From contig JAUSBR010000010.1 of the NCBI GenBank assembly GCA_030651895.1, forward strand, positions 1 through 64,000: a stretch of 64,000 nucleotides of DNA, read 5' to 3'. Positions 56,639 through 64,000 of this stretch are shown one piece after another. The position numbers and the translations under genes were made by a program. Below the pieces are notes generated by a model. That model ran no database searches, was not told the origin of the DNA, and worked only from the letters and a program-made list of their open reading frames with translations. Positions within the stretch are counted from its first letter, which is position 1, and each line of letters opens with the position of its first letter. This stretch comes from Sideroxyarcus sp. GTDB lineage: Bacteria; Pseudomonadota; Gammaproteobacteria; Burkholderiales; Gallionellaceae.

Positions 56639-56668
56639 GCGACATTTTGTCGCGCGACAATATGTCGC
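56639..56668. promoter_or_regulatory. Tandem 15-bp operator dyads upstream of TonB receptor gene (site 1)
   Basis: Two abutting inverted repeats: GCGACATTTTGTCGC (56639-56653) and GCGACAATATGTCGC (56654-56668), each GCGACA-N3-TGTCGC and together a nearly perfect 30-bp palindrome. They match a second pair at 62921-62950 in sequence and in spacing to a shared downstream box. The first dyad fits GNG(A/G)C(A/G)TTNNGNCGC, reported for RegA/RegR-type redox response regulators, so such a regulator is a candidate. Confidence 0.75.
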
Positions 56669-56686
56669 ATTCCCCTTTCTGTAGTA

Positions 56687-56706
56687 GGTCTTTAGTATTC
56701 GCCCCG
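56687..56706 (+). promoter_or_regulatory. Shared promoter box 1
   Basis: The 20-nt box beginning GGTCTTTAGTATTCGCC is identical at 62969-62988 and is 48 nt from the start of the tandem operators in both places. TAGTAT inside it resembles a -10 element, with a weak TTCCCC at the -35 position next to the operators. This suits activation by a protein bound at the dyads. The start codon is 31 nt downstream. Confidence 0.55.
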
Positions 56707-56736
56707 TTTTATCAACAGCAATTCACAGGGGGAAGT

Positions 56737-58914
56737 ATGAAAAAGAAGCTATTCGCCATGAGCGCGCTGCCGCTCATGTTTTCCATGTCGTGCGTCAATC
56801 AAGCCTATGCGGAAGATGTGCCTGCCACGCCAGCGGCGGAGCCGGGTAGCGCTGTGCCGGCTGTGGAAAAAGCAACTCCTGCAGGTGGCGTGACCAAGAA
56901 GATGCTTGATGAAGTGTCGGTCACTGCGACGCGTGAGGCACGCACAACTCGTGAAGTTCCCCAGGCCATCGCGGTGGTCGGAAAGGACAAGATCGAAAAG
57001 AAGCGCATGTTCAACCTGAAGGAAGCGCTGGAGGGTATCCCGGGTGTGCAGGCAGAAAGCAAGAACGGCGGTTCTGATGTGCGTTTGTTCATTCGCGGCG
57101 CGGGGGTGAAGGCGACATATGGCATTCGCGAGATCATGGTATTGCGCGATGGCGTGCCGGTGACGGATCCGGACAGCCTGACACGCCTCGACTTCATCGA
57201 CATGCAAGATATCGAGCGGGTCGAGGTCAGCAAAGGGCCTGGCAACATCTACAGCACCGGCTCTTTCGGTGGTGCGATCCAGATCATCTCCAAATCCGTG
57301 TTCGACAAGAGCGGCAATGTGGCGCGCATCGGGGTGGGTGAGCAGGGCGCCAAGAATCTGCACCTTCGCCAGGCCGGAATGATCAATGACAGCAATGCAC
57401 TTGCGGTAACCACCTCTTTCAGAAAACAGGACAATCCCTGGCGCATCAGAAACATATCAGAGTCAGAGCAGATCGGGTTCAAGCATGGCCTGTTGCTGGA
57501 TGGCGGGGCGACGCTGGAAAGCGAATTGACCTATGCAAATTCGCAGATGCAGCTGCCTGGCGGGATGGATCTGGCCGGGTTCAACAACTATCTGTCGACG
57601 GGGACGCAGACCACGACGTCCAGCCAGTGGAAACACTCCAAGCGTGATTCCAGAGTATGGTCGTTCAATACCAAATACGAGAAAGAGATCGGCGACTGGA
57701 CGGTCAAGCCACGCGTCTACGCGAACTGGTGGAAGCATTATCACCCTGTGACCGGTCTGATCAACGACACGATCGACTGGACCAAGACGATAGGTACCGA
57801 TCTTGAAGGACAACTGAAGCACAGCGTGGCCGGTCTTCCTGCTTCACTGGTGGTTGGTTTGACTTTGCGTCAGGTCGGCAACAATGATTCAAGACAGTAT
57901 CAATACCGCGATGTCACCACCGGTTTCGGCGGGAGGATCACCGCAACGCTTTCCGACACCAAGGGTGCGCTGGCGAATCAGGAAAGCTACACGGACACTG
58001 TCCGGGGGGTGTTCCTGCAAGAGTCATTACGTCCCAATGAGGCATGGCTGATCGATGCCGGAATGCGTTTCGACCAGTCCAAATTCTCGATGACGGCGAA
58101 TGAGATATCGAAGTTCAACTACACGACCGGTACTTATGTGGCGGGAGCTGGGCTCACGCGCACCGAGAAGAGCTACAACCTACCCTCCTACAAGCTGGGT
58201 GCAACCTTCAAGGCCACCGAGGAGATTAATCTGTATGTGTCGGCAGGGCGCAGCAACCAACTGCCTTCCAATGCCGAGATATCTTCCAACCCCAATCTCA
58301 CTTTGGCGACATCGACCAACTACGAAGTGGGTATCAAGGCCAGGGCTGATGCGTGGTTTGGCAATGCATCGCTGTACAACAATGATCTGACAAACGAGAT
58401 CGTCAGCGTCAACACCGGCGGCGTGACTGCCTTCGTCAATGCGGGAAAAACGAAGAAGAAGGGCCTAGAGCTGGATGGCGGCTACCTTGTTCTCGACAAC
58501 ATCGAGGTCGGCGGTCAATACAACTACAGCGATTATCACTACGCTACATTCAGTGAGCCGGTGGGAGCGAGTAACGTGGTTCGCGATGGCAACCAGTTGC
58601 CCTACATCCCGCAGAATCGATACGGCGTGTTTGTGGGATACAAGGACAATTCCGGATTCAGCGCACGTATGCAGTCGAACTACTCGGGTGCCTATTTCAC
58701 GGATAACGCGAACAGTCTGAAGTATGAAGGTTATCGTGGCGTCATCAGTGCCTCCGTGGCATACGAGGCCGGTGCGCATCTGCTCAGTCTGAGTGCGGAG
58801 AATCTGACCAACAAGTACTACGCCATCGAAGTCCAGAAAAGCACCCAGGGAACGGTCACTTACACGGCGGCTTCTCCGCGCGTGATCATGTTCATCTACT
58901 CCTACAAGCTTTGA
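56737..58914 (+). CDS. TonB-dependent outer-membrane receptor
   Basis: 725 residues. The signal peptide is MKKKLFAMSALPLMFSMSCVNQAYA, with cleavage before EDVPA, then a Pro/Ala linker. The plug has DEVSVTATREARTTREVPQAIAVVGKDKIEKKRMFNLKEALEGIPGVQ, SDVRLFIRGAGVKATYGIREIMVLRDGVPV and IERVEVSKGPGNIYSTGSFGGAIQIISKS. The barrel ends TAASPRVIMFIYSYKL. Start 56737 has GGGGGA 5 nt upstream; the ORF extension to 56599 is promoter sequence. The ligand is unknown. It leads a metal/redox gene set. Confidence 0.95.
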   Translation: MKKKLFAMSALPLMFSMSCVNQAYAEDVPATPAAEPGSAVPAVEKATPAGGVTKKMLDEVSVTATREARTTREVPQAIAVVGKDKIEKKRMFNLKEALEGIPGVQAESKNGGSDVRLFIRGAGVKATYGIREIMVLRDGVPVTDPDSLTRLDFIDMQDIERVEVSKGPGNIYSTGSFGGAIQIISKSVFDKSGNVARIGVGEQGAKNLHLRQAGMINDSNALAVTTSFRKQDNPWRIRNISESEQIGFKHGLLLDGGATLESELTYANSQMQLPGGMDLAGFNNYLSTGTQTTTSSQWKHSKRDSRVWSFNTKYEKEIGDWTVKPRVYANWWKHYHPVTGLINDTIDWTKTIGTDLEGQLKHSVAGLPASLVVGLTLRQVGNNDSRQYQYRDVTTGFGGRITATLSDTKGALANQESYTDTVRGVFLQESLRPNEAWLIDAGMRFDQSKFSMTANEISKFNYTTGTYVAGAGLTRTEKSYNLPSYKLGATFKATEEINLYVSAGRSNQLPSNAEISSNPNLTLATSTNYEVGIKARADAWFGNASLYNNDLTNEIVSVNTGGVTAFVNAGKTKKKGLELDGGYLVLDNIEVGGQYNYSDYHYATFSEPVGASNVVRDGNQLPYIPQNRYGVFVGYKDNSGFSARMQSNYSGAYFTDNANSLKYEGYRGVISASVAYEAGAHLLSLSAENLTNKYYAIEVQKSTQGTVTYTAASPRVIMFIYSYKL

Positions 58915-58928
58915 ATTAAAGAAAGGCA

Positions 58929-58958
58929 AAACTCCCTGTGCATGATGGCGGGGAGTTT
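58929..58958 (+). terminator. Terminator-like hairpin after TonB receptor gene
   Basis: AAACTCCC / GGGAGTTT, an 8-bp stem with a 14-nt loop followed by a short T-rich TATTG. It lies 14 nt after the receptor stop and about 49 nt before the next gene. It could be a partial terminator or a processing site. Confidence 0.5.
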
Positions 58959-59006
58959 ATTGTCGAGCGAGTTCGGACAATCAAGTCTGCTATCGAGGAA
59001 ACGGCA

Positions 59007-59921
59007 ATGAAAAATAATGGAATATTGATAGTGCTGGTGTTGCTGGCTGTATCGACTGCACAGGCGGCTGAAACGGCAACCCGGCCTTCTGCAACGATGG
59101 GGGAACCCGGACATGACCATGCGGCGATGATGAGGAAAGCAAAGACTTCGTGGACGCTCTATCCGACACTGAAAGTCAGAATGAGCGGAGATAGCCGTGC
59201 GACGCAGGTCATCACCCTGGCGCCGCAAAACATCGTTGCAGATGTCATTGAGGATTATTCAAACGATCTGAATGACGAGAAAGCACACAGCAAGTTGCCT
59301 GTGGGCATGGGCGGTGCCAAGTTCGACAGATCGGCAAAAGGCGGTTTTCACATGCTGGCAGCACGGGAGGAGAACGGTGCAAATGTTCGAGTAGCCTCCA
59401 CTGTCTATTACAACGGTGAACGCGGGGCGAAGAATCCGACCGCGATGTTCATGCAGCAGAAGCATGAACTGGAGATCATTCCGCAGCCGCAACCGCGCGA
59501 GCATTCCCGCTATCGTGCCAACGAGGACTGGAAATTCATGGTGCGCCTCAACGGCAAGCCGCTGTCCGGACAGAAGGTCTATCTGGAAACATCGAATGGC
59601 AGCATGTCCGAGTTCGTGTCGGATGCGCAGGGCATGTTCGTTATGCATGTTCCGGACGACTTCAAGGCTGAAGAAGAAGGTGGGCAGGCATCAGCGCACA
59701 ACCACGGCAGACGCGGGGCCGATCTGGTTCTGGCTACCGAGTATGTCGAGCAAGGCAAGAGTTATCTGACTGCACTCAACAGCAACTACGGGCCCGATGC
59801 GTTCGATCAGCGCAATCTGGCGAAGGGGGCAGGGTTCGTCCTGCTTGGCATGCTGGGTGCGGTGCCGCTGTTGCGCAAGCGCAAGACCGAACAAAAGGGC
59901 GAGGAGAGCGACAATGCTTAA
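59007..59921 (+). CDS. Periplasmic DUF4198-like protein with C-terminal anchor
   Basis: 304 residues. The signal peptide is MKNNGILIVLVLLAVSTAQA. A His/Met motif, GEPGHDHAAMMRKAK, follows the mature start. The core (NEDWKFMVRLNGKPLSGQKVYLET, SEFVSDAQGMFVMHVPDD, AHNHGRRGADLVLATEY) resembles the DUF4198 family found near metal transporters. A C-terminal helix (GAGFVLLGMLGAVPLLRKRK, about 275-295) with a basic end would anchor it. GAGGAA before the ATG sets the start at 59007, not 58938. It overlaps the next gene by 8 nt. Confidence 0.72.
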   Translation: MKNNGILIVLVLLAVSTAQAAETATRPSATMGEPGHDHAAMMRKAKTSWTLYPTLKVRMSGDSRATQVITLAPQNIVADVIEDYSNDLNDEKAHSKLPVGMGGAKFDRSAKGGFHMLAAREENGANVRVASTVYYNGERGAKNPTAMFMQQKHELEIIPQPQPREHSRYRANEDWKFMVRLNGKPLSGQKVYLETSNGSMSEFVSDAQGMFVMHVPDDFKAEEEGGQASAHNHGRRGADLVLATEYVEQGKSYLTALNSNYGPDAFDQRNLAKGAGFVLLGMLGAVPLLRKRKTEQKGEESDNA

Positions 59922-60972
59922 AACACTATTCCCGACGCTGGGTCGCGTTCGTTTCACCGTGCAGATACTCATGTTGTTTCTGACCGTATATGGCGGCGCG
60001 CTGCTCGGCAGCTATACCGTGGACCGTATCTCGCAGGCATTACCCGCGCTGTCCTGTGCCTATGATAAGACCACCGGCGACCATTGCATCCTTATCGTCA
60101 ACCAGCATCTGTTGCATCACCGGGTGGGCGAGGCGCTAGTCAACGCGCAGAACTTCACACTCAAGGTGTTCATCCCGGTAGTGATGTCGGTCGGCATTTT
60201 TTTCATGTTCTTCTTCTTCCTCAACAAGATGTTCTGCGGCTGGGTCTGCCCGCTGGGTACGGTGCAGGAGTTGCTTTACCGCATCGGCCGCCGTCTCGGT
60301 CGTCCGCTCAACCGCTTCAATCCCAAGAACGTCGGTCGTGTGCGTCCGGTGAAATGGCTGATGTTGCTGGTATTGGTGCTGGCTCTTCCGGTCATGGCGG
60401 GTATGGGGGTGGTGAGCAACGAACTCGGCGACCCGTTCTGTCAGGTCTGCCCCTCGCGCATTGCCACGACCTTGCTGACGGCGGATAGCGAGCAGATCGC
60501 CGTGCGCACCTCGACCACCGTTAACTTCGCCCTCGGCGCACTGGGCAACGCGATGTTCGGCTTCATCATCATCGCAGCGCTGGCTGCACGCCAGCCTTTC
60601 TGCCGCATCTGTCCTCTGCTGTCATGGAATGCGCTGTTTCAGAAGCTGTCGCCGATGCGTTTGGTGAAGAAGGATGCCCACGAGAAATGCGAGAAGTGCG
60701 GTGTGTGCGAAAAGGCTTGCCCGATGGACATTCACGAGATCGGAACTCAGTTCGGCAAGAAGGCTTTTCACGAAGACTGCACCCTGTGCGGGCGCTGCGC
60801 CGAATATTGTCCGGACGATGATGTGATCCAGATCAAATTCTTCGGCATCAGGCTGTTCGGTTCTTCGCGCGAGTATTACAAGAAGCGGGTGAAGCTGGAA
60901 ACGCCGGAAGGAACGCAGAAGAAGCGTGTCATCAGCATCCATCCCGGCAAGCCGAAAACCGAGAATGAATGA
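59914..60972 (+). CDS. NapH/CcoG-like membrane polyferredoxin
   Basis: 352 residues. Four membrane helices carry cysteine pairs: FCGWVCPLGTVQE near 107, FCQVCPSR near 176 and FCRICPLLSWN near 229. Two 4Fe-4S sites follow in the cytoplasmic part: CEKCGVCEKACP near 259 and CTLCGRCAEYCP near 289. NapH/CcoG proteins pass electrons across the inner membrane, and CcoG reduces Cu(II). The link to a TonB receptor and periplasmic metal-binding protein suggests metal reduction. It starts inside the DUF4198-like gene's end (8-nt overlap) and the next gene begins 7 nt before its stop. The start at 59914 is chosen over an in-frame 59797, which lies inside the upstream gene. Confidence 0.9.
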   Translation: MLKTLFPTLGRVRFTVQILMLFLTVYGGALLGSYTVDRISQALPALSCAYDKTTGDHCILIVNQHLLHHRVGEALVNAQNFTLKVFIPVVMSVGIFFMFFFFLNKMFCGWVCPLGTVQELLYRIGRRLGRPLNRFNPKNVGRVRPVKWLMLLVLVLALPVMAGMGVVSNELGDPFCQVCPSRIATTLLTADSEQIAVRTSTTVNFALGALGNAMFGFIIIAALAARQPFCRICPLLSWNALFQKLSPMRLVKKDAHEKCEKCGVCEKACPMDIHEIGTQFGKKAFHEDCTLCGRCAEYCPDDDVIQIKFFGIRLFGSSREYYKKRVKLETPEGTQKKRVISIHPGKPKTENE

Positions 60973-61624
60973 GCTGCTGAATACCTCCCTGCTGCCGCAG
61001 CAGACCACGCTGTTCACCGTGTGGCTGCTCGGTGCCTCGCTGGGGCTGACCGCCTGTACCGCGACCTGCCTGCCGTTCATGGGCACCTGGGTGCTGGGAC
61101 GTGGCGGTACGCAGATGCAGGCCTTGCGCGATACAGCGCTGTTCATTAGCGGACGTATCCTTGCTTACATCCTGCTTGGTGCCCTCGCAGCCGGGGCGGG
61201 TGCATGGCTGGCACAGGTGATGCGTGGCGGCATCGGCAATTTCGTCATAGGAGCAGCGTCGATAGCCGCCGGGCTGTGGCTGTTGCGTCCCGGCAAGGCA
61301 CATGCGCCGTGCGATGCAGCGCGCAACGCGGGCAGCACGCCGCCGTTGTTGCTTGGTTTTTCACTGAGCCTCACGCCGTGCGCGCCGTTGGCGTCCCTGT
61401 TGGCTGTGTGTGCGGCAGCGGGCAGCGTGAAACTGGGCATGGCCAGCGGAGCAGCCTTCGGTCTGGGAGCCGCGCTGACACCCCTGTTGATCATCTTGCC
61501 GCTGATCAGCCTATTGGGAAAGAATCTGCGCGAGAACCGCGATTGGATGAACCGCTGGATCCGCTGGGGTGCGGCAACGGTGATGATCATACTGGGGCTT
61601 CGACGAATCCTTCTCGTTCTTTAG
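60965..61624 (+). CDS. Sulfite exporter TauE/SafE-like membrane protein (COG2836 type)
   Basis: 219 residues, about six helices. LGASLGLTACTATCLPFMGTWVLGRGG (near 20-45) and LLGFSLSLTPCAPLASLLAVCAAAGS (near 128-150) have Cys/Pro pairs as in CcdA/DsbD-like and copper-related proteins. COG2836 members occur with cbb3 oxidase assembly genes. It probably moves electrons or metal at the inner membrane. It overlaps the preceding polyferredoxin gene by 8 nt, so the two are coupled. It could also be annotated as a DsbD-like transporter. Confidence 0.78.
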   Translation: MNELLNTSLLPQQTTLFTVWLLGASLGLTACTATCLPFMGTWVLGRGGTQMQALRDTALFISGRILAYILLGALAAGAGAWLAQVMRGGIGNFVIGAASIAAGLWLLRPGKAHAPCDAARNAGSTPPLLLGFSLSLTPCAPLASLLAVCAAAGSVKLGMASGAAFGLGAALTPLLIILPLISLLGKNLRENRDWMNRWIRWGAATVMIILGLRRILLVL

Positions 61625-61676
61625 GATTACAGGGCAAGTTGGCAAGATATTTTAATCAATCAATGGAGAATTAAAC

Positions 61677-62141
61677 ATGTTAAAAAAGATGCTTAAAGTC
61701 CTTCTGTCGCTGACCTTGTTGGTCGGATTTGCCGGGGTTGCCCAGGCCGAGATGACGCGTGAGGAATATGCCATCAAATTCCGCCGCAGCAGTTTTACCA
61801 CCATGACCTGGTATATGGGCGCCATGTCTCGCATGGTGAAAGGCGAGATGACTTACGACAAGGCGCTGTTTGCCCGCAATGCCGAATATGTGGCGTTTCT
61901 GAGCAAACTGCCCAAGGATGGTTTCATTCCGGGAACAGAAAGCGGCGACACCAAAGCCAAGCCGGAGATTTGGTCCAAGGCAGACAAGTTCAAGGATGCC
62001 AACGACAACATGGAGAAAGAGACGGCCAAACTGGCTGAGCTGGCCAAAGTCGGCAACTTCGACGACCTCAAAGAACAATACGGCAAGATGCAAAAGACCT
62101 GCAAGGTCTGCCACGAAGAGTTCAAGAAAAAGGCCGATTAG
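61677..62141 (+). CDS. Cytochrome c' / c556 family protein
   Basis: 154 residues. The signal peptide is MLKKMLKVLLSLTLLVGFAGVAQA, with cleavage before EMTRE. The heme site CKVCHEEFKKK lies near the C-terminus (residues 141-145), as in four-helix-bundle cytochromes c' and c556. Lys/Ala/Glu-rich helices precede it. It would accept or give electrons in the periplasm, possibly to the polyferredoxin or to cytochrome b561 encoded next to it. Confidence 0.92.
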   Translation: MLKKMLKVLLSLTLLVGFAGVAQAEMTREEYAIKFRRSSFTTMTWYMGAMSRMVKGEMTYDKALFARNAEYVAFLSKLPKDGFIPGTESGDTKAKPEIWSKADKFKDANDNMEKETAKLAELAKVGNFDDLKEQYGKMQKTCKVCHEEFKKKAD

Positions 62142-62165
62142 GCCTGTGAAAATGCGGTCCGGTTG

Positions 62166-62843
62166 TCAGGCAAATCTCGCCAGCAGCCAGACCGCCCCCG
62201 AAGTGCATCCCAATATCAGCAATGCGAGCCATGCTTTTTGAGGGTGAAGCTGGCGCAATTCTATTCCCCGCGGCAGATGTTTGATGCCGGTGAGCATCGG
62301 CTGTACCAGATTCTCTTTCTTCACCAGCAGGTAGAACGCAATGGCGGCAATGTGCAGTCCAACCAGGACGAGCAGTAAATAGAATCCGCTTTCATGCCAC
62401 GAAGTGGACAGGTCACTGTAACGCTCACTGACGTAGTGTGCCAACGGGCCTTCGCTCATGATGTCGTCGTTGGCGAACAGGCCGGTTACCGAAACGAGCA
62501 ACAACATTCCCAGTAACAACAGCACCATCCAGCCACCTGCCGGGTTGTGGCCGATAGCTTGGAGCGCATCGTTCTCGCGTGCGCCGAAAAGATATTCGAA
62601 TACAACACGCGGCGAAGTGACGAAGCTGGAAAAGCGAGCTGTCGTGCTTCCGAGAACTCCCCATACCAAGCGGAACAGCAGTAGGGCAAGAACTGCATAG
62701 CCGCAACGCATGTGCCAATCGATGTCGCCGTCTTCGCCCGCAGTCCACCAGCATGCGATCACCAGCAACAGCAGTGACCAATGGAACAGGCGGGTGGGCA
62801 GGTCCCATACCCGGTACGATTCGAGCTTGTCGTTCTTTGCCAT
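62166..62843 (-). CDS. Cytochrome b561 family protein
   Basis: 225 residues, four helices, typical of prokaryotic cytochrome b561. YRVWDLPTRLFHWSLLLLVIACWWTAG carries the first heme His. IDWHMRCGYAVLALLLFRLVWG and FYLLLVLVGLHIAAIAFYLLVKKENLVQPMLTG carry others. It can take electrons from a periplasmic cytochrome or quinol. Start at 62843 (MAKNDK); 62864 (MSTQ) is possible. It is minus strand and divergent from the second TonB receptor gene, so the operators at 62921-62950 lie in its own promoter region. Confidence 0.9.
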   Translation of the reverse strand: MAKNDKLESYRVWDLPTRLFHWSLLLLVIACWWTAGEDGDIDWHMRCGYAVLALLLFRLVWGVLGSTTARFSSFVTSPRVVFEYLFGARENDALQAIGHNPAGGWMVLLLLGMLLLVSVTGLFANDDIMSEGPLAHYVSERYSDLSTSWHESGFYLLLVLVGLHIAAIAFYLLVKKENLVQPMLTGIKHLPRGIELRQLHPQKAWLALLILGCTSGAVWLLARFA

Positions 62844-62920
62844 ACGGATTCTTTGCGTGCTCATGAGATTGCGTGCACACATGGTACCAAAACCGCCGCA
62901 CGTGATGACTGTGCAGAGGT

Positions 62921-62950
62921 GCGACAAATTGTCGCGCGACAATATGACGC
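62921..62950. promoter_or_regulatory. Tandem 15-bp operator dyads between cytochrome b561 and TonB receptor genes (site 2)
   Basis: GCGACAAATTGTCGC (62921-62935) and GCGACAATATGACGC (62936-62950), the same pair type as 56639-56668, with two and one changes respectively. The pair stands between divergent genes, so it could control both. Spacing from operator start to the shared box is 48 nt, as at site 1. Confidence 0.75.
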
Positions 62951-62968
62951 ATTCCCCTGGCTGCTGTG

Positions 62969-62988
62969 GGTCTTTAGTATTCGCCCCG
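62969..62988 (+). promoter_or_regulatory. Shared promoter box 2
   Basis: Same 20-nt box as at 56687-56706, starting GGTCTTTAGTATTCGCC. It lies 32 nt before the receptor ATG (31 nt in the first copy). Candidate -10 is TAGTAT. Confidence 0.55.
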
Positions 62989-63020
62989 GTTTGTTTTAAC
63001 TCGAAAGTTTAGGGGAGTGT

Positions 63021-64000
63021 ATGAATAAGAAACTATTCGCCATGAGCGCGCTGCCGCTCGTGTTGTCCATTTCGTTCGCCAATCAGGCAAATGCGGAAGA
63101 TGCGGCGGTGGTTGCGCCTGACATGGCTGCGGAAACGGTTGTGCCTGTCGTTGCCGCACCATCCGCGGATGAAGTGAAAATTATTGAAACTGAGAAAGCG
63201 AAAGCACCCCAAATGCTCGGCGATGTGGTGGTGAGTGCCTCCAAGATTTTGCAGTCCACCAAGGAGGCTCCTAGTGCAGTCGCTGTTATCACTTCTGCAG
63301 AGTTGGAGAAAGGTAATAACCAACGAGTAGGGGATGCATTGATTGCAGCTGTTCCAAGCTTCTACAATCGAGGAGGAGCATTGAGAGGTTCAAAGGGTGG
63401 CGCTGGCAATAATATGTCTATGCGCGGTCAGGGCGGGTCGCTGAAAAAGATTGTTTTCATTGTCGACGGCATCAATATGGTTGATGCGTATTCAGGTGAA
63501 GTGAATTTTTCTGCGGTTTCGATGGACGATATCGAGCGGATAGAAGTTGTGCCTGGCGTTGGTTCGGCCTTGTACGGTAGCAATGCTATGGGGGGCGTGG
63601 TCAGCATCATCACAAAGGCCCCTACTAAGAAAGAAGTCGTTATCAAATCGGGGTCGGGCTATGGGGATGCGGCTGGTTTGTATTCAAGTGTTTCATACAG
63701 AGATAAATTCGAGAGCGGTTTGGGAATCGTCTTTGGTGTTTTCCGGAATATTCGTGATGGATACGTGTCCGATTATGTGACCAAGACACCAACCGGGGTT
63801 GCAACAACTCAGCCTGTAGCCAGTGGCGCTATAGCAACCACAACTTACACTGGCAGCCCCACGTACATCGTTGGTGACAAAGGTCTCAATGCATCTACCG
63901 AGAGAAATGTAAACACGAAGTTGTATTTCGATTTGTCGCCCACAGCAAGAATATTTGCAGGCGTTTCTTATGCAGATGACAGTTACGAAAATCAACGCTA
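63021..64000 (+). CDS. TonB-dependent outer-membrane receptor, N-terminal part (runs off the window)
   Basis: 326 residues are visible with no stop codon. The signal peptide is MNKKLFAMSALPLVLSISFANQANA, close to that of the receptor at 56737. The plug has VVVSASKILQSTKEAPSAVAVITSAELEKGNNQRVGDALIAAVPSF, MSMRGQGGSLKKIVFIVDGINMVD and IERIEVVPGVGSALYGSNAMGGVVSIITKAP. AGGGGAGTG precedes the ATG. The Ala/Val-rich linker after the signal peptide and the barrel start differ from the first receptor. Ligand unknown. Confidence 0.92.
   Translation, partial: MNKKLFAMSALPLVLSISFANQANAEDAAVVAPDMAAETVVPVVAAPSADEVKIIETEKAKAPQMLGDVVVSASKILQSTKEAPSAVAVITSAELEKGNNQRVGDALIAAVPSFYNRGGALRGSKGGAGNNMSMRGQGGSLKKIVFIVDGINMVDAYSGEVNFSAVSMDDIERIEVVPGVGSALYGSNAMGGVVSIITKAPTKKEVVIKSGSGYGDAAGLYSSVSYRDKFESGLGIVFGVFRNIRDGYVSDYVTKTPTGVATTQPVASGAIATTTYTGSPTYIVGDKGLNASTERNVNTKLYFDLSPTARIFAGVSYADDSYENQR

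Noticed and set aside
56599-56736. N-terminal extension of the TonB receptor to 56599
   Set aside because: The region is the operator and promoter block shared with 62921-63020; a signal peptide begins at 56737 with a good RBS.

Overview
The window reads as a chromosomal segment of a moderately GC-rich Gram-negative bacterium. It carries KDO and lipid A genes, lipid A L-Ara4N modification, TonB-dependent receptors, ExbB/ExbD and c- and b-type cytochromes. Gene content (pyrG-kdsA-eno-ftsB, PPi-dependent phosphofructokinase beside an H+-pyrophosphatase, pyruvate:ferredoxin oxidoreductase, many redox genes) suggests a betaproteobacterium, perhaps Nitrosomonadales/Gallionellaceae. That placement is inferred from gene order and protein style, not from a search.

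Layout. 1-220: end of an rRNA operon (5S rRNA and terminator). 346-4958: pyruvate:ferredoxin oxidoreductase and a dihydroorotate-dehydrogenase-like partner. 5206-9330: pyrG-kdsA-eno-ftsB operon. 9323-16699: phosphoglucomutase, RecQ, YebC, a small membrane protein, a DUF4139 protein and an EamA transporter with a structured leader. 16696-22281 (minus): a ThDP-dependent acetolactate-synthase-like enzyme, two half-size citrate-synthase-like proteins that have lost most catalytic residues, and a TonB-dependent receptor. 22666-26618: periplasmic binding protein, GGDEF/EAL signalling protein and a small secreted repeat protein. 26649-28068 (minus): ppa-folD. 28159-31379 (minus): pirin, two YceI proteins and an Old Yellow Enzyme, divergent from a LysR regulator. 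32855-36213 (minus): hppA and PPi-dependent pfp. 37242-41309 (minus): exbB-exbD-lpxK-ycaR-kdsB-adk-GlcG operon. 41705-51617: xseA and a full arn set with ArnA split into two genes and a zinc-binding chemoreceptor gene inserted antisense. 51675-56548: HDOD protein, miaA, DAHP synthase and an endonuclease-type mutL. 56737-64000: a metal/redox module flanked by two TonB-dependent receptor genes.

How the genes work together. PPi handling is a theme: a soluble pyrophosphatase, an H+-pumping pyrophosphatase and a PPi-linked phosphofructokinase lie within about 9 kb. kdsA, kdsB, lpxK, exbBD and the arn genes serve the outer membrane. The terminal region probably takes up and reduces a metal or metal complex: TonB receptor, periplasmic DUF4198-like protein, NapH/CcoG-like polyferredoxin, TauE/SafE-like membrane protein, cytochrome c' family protein, cytochrome b561, second TonB receptor.

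Most notable signals. (1) The two terminal TonB-receptor genes share a nearly identical promoter block with a tandem pair of GCGACA-N3-TGTCGC dyads and a shared signal-peptide coding segment, although the receptor bodies differ. (2) The ThDP enzyme is coupled to two catalytically degenerate citrate-synthase-like halves. (3) A REP-like palindrome lies inside the coding sequence of the MutL linker. No CRISPR array, tRNA gene, insertion sequence or prophage was recognised.
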